In this document: piece after piece, positions 63,494-64,000 of the stretch | Position numbering within the stretch: the stretch's first letter is position 1 | How the letters are laid out: every line of letters starts with the position of its first letter | Assembly: GCA_036365145.1 (NCBI GenBank) | Contig: JAEOAD010000055.1 | Span: 496,001 to 560,000 of the forward strand | Direction of reading: 5' to 3' | DNA: 64,000 nucleotides | Origin: Orientallactaga sibirica | Lineage: Eukaryota > Chordata > Mammalia > Rodentia > Dipodidae | Translations under genes and position numbers: made by a program | Notes under the pieces: generated by a model | Told to the model about the DNA's origin: nothing | Databases searched by the model: none | Seen by the model: the letters and a program-made list of their open reading frames with translations, nothing else

Positions 63494-63668
63494 GAGGCTG
63501 ACTATAGCTCGGTTGGTAAAATAGTTACTACCATACCAGTAAGCGTAGAGCAAGGTTCTAGGTTTGATCCCCAGCACCACATGAAACTTGGGGTAGTATA
63601 CGCATTTTGGCATAGCAAGGTTGAAGCCAGCCTGGGATACATGAGACCGTGTCTCCAATAAACAAAAG
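63494..63668 (+). repeat. ID_B1/B4-like dimeric SINE
   Basis: An ID-type head (ctatagctcggttggtaaaa, ggtttgatccccagcaccac) is followed by a B1-like half (gaagccagcctgggatacat, gagaccgtgtctcc). Confidence 0.7.
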
Positions 63669-63699
63669 AAATACAGTAAAAATATACTTTAATTATTTT

Positions 63700-63855
63700 A
63701 TTTGGGGGGGGGGGGCTCCGGGGTAGGGTCTCACTCTAGCTCAGGCTGACCTGGAATTCACTATGTAGTCTCAGGGTGGCCTCAAACTCATGTTGATCCT
63801 CCTACCTCTGCCTCCCGAGTACTGGGATTAAAGGCGTGCACCACCATGCCCGGCT
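63700..63855 (-). repeat. B1 SINE with G-run
   Basis: About 12 G and ctccggggtagggtctcact, ending catgcccggc. On the B1 strand this is a C run before the A tail. Confidence 0.9.
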
Positions 63856-63904
63856 TACTTTAATTTTTAAATCATACCATACATGGATATGGGGTAGGGT
63901 GGGG

Positions 63905-63982
63905 GTATATGTCAGGAAGGGAACTCAGGGTCATTTGCAAACTAAGCACATGTTCTACAAGTAAGCTACACCCTAACCCCAC
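63905..63982 (-). repeat. ID-like element
   Basis: The reverse reads ggggttagggtgtagcttac and tttgcaaatgaccctgagtt, an ID-type arrangement. Confidence 0.55.
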
Positions 63983-64000
63983 GCCCTGCATGTTGTGTTA

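Noticed and set aside
191..63982. tRNA-like A and B boxes as tRNA genes
   Set aside because: All belong to dispersed SINE or ID copies with CT runs and A tails, and none folds into a complete cloverleaf by inspection.

Overview
This window is repeat-dense mammalian intron DNA from a rodent. The two SINE families that fill it point to a jerboa-like dipodid such as Jaculus. One is a 7SL-derived B1 monomer. The other is a roughly 200-bp tRNA-derived SINE with recognisable A and B boxes, a CT-rich 3' part and an AAATAAAT tail; it fits the B2-superfamily DIP element known from Dipodoidea. The species call is an inference from repeat type. There is nothing prokaryotic here: no operons, tRNA or rRNA genes, or CRISPR arrays.

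The only host-gene coding sequence I can support is one 46-bp exon on the minus strand (31041-31086). It has consensus splice sites and encodes TFSQKKAAIEREYAQ, matching the F-BAR region of FCHSD2. I therefore read the window as FCHSD2 introns on both sides of this exon, with transcription from right to left. The one other gene-derived unit is a broken PLEKHF2 (Phafin-2; PH plus FYVE) processed pseudogene on the plus strand at 34285-37420. It has a GC-rich leader, a coding region with several lesions, a 3' UTR and an A-rich tail.

Layout. 0-6 kb: SINEs, a small noisy local duplication, then a SINE-free 1.4-kb block (4258-5700) with a cluster of regulatory-looking motifs. 6.4-9.6 kb: a tandem duplication of about 1.5-1.7 kb containing a TG...CA solo LTR. 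9.6-13.8 kb: SINEs and unique intron. 13.8-22.6 kb: a complex structure made of a 3.46-kb tandem duplication of L1 3'-UTR and SINE DNA plus two sets of inverted repeats. 22.6-31 kb: SINEs, ID elements, microsatellites, a URR1-like hAT fragment and the exon. 31-34 kb: a MIR, stacked B1s and an LTR-like insert inside a SINE. 34-37.4 kb: the PLEKHF2 pseudogene between stacked SINEs that share one target sequence. 37.8-38.7 kb: L1 3' UTR. 39.4-40.05 kb: a Tigger1-like transposase relic. 41.2-47 kb: an L1 with 5' UTR and the 3' part of ORF2 but no middle. 51.4-55.2 kb: a HAL1-like element (5' UTR, ORF1, 3' end). 60.5-61.4 kb: another L1 3' UTR. 61.5 kb: a MaLR-like solo LTR. The right end is SINEs and ID elements.

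Most long open frames lie in simple repeats or SINEs and are not genes. Repeat boundaries were set by eye from diagnostic motifs and target-site duplications (TSDs) and may be off by about 5-15 bp; family names below B1, L1, MIR or ID level are inferences.
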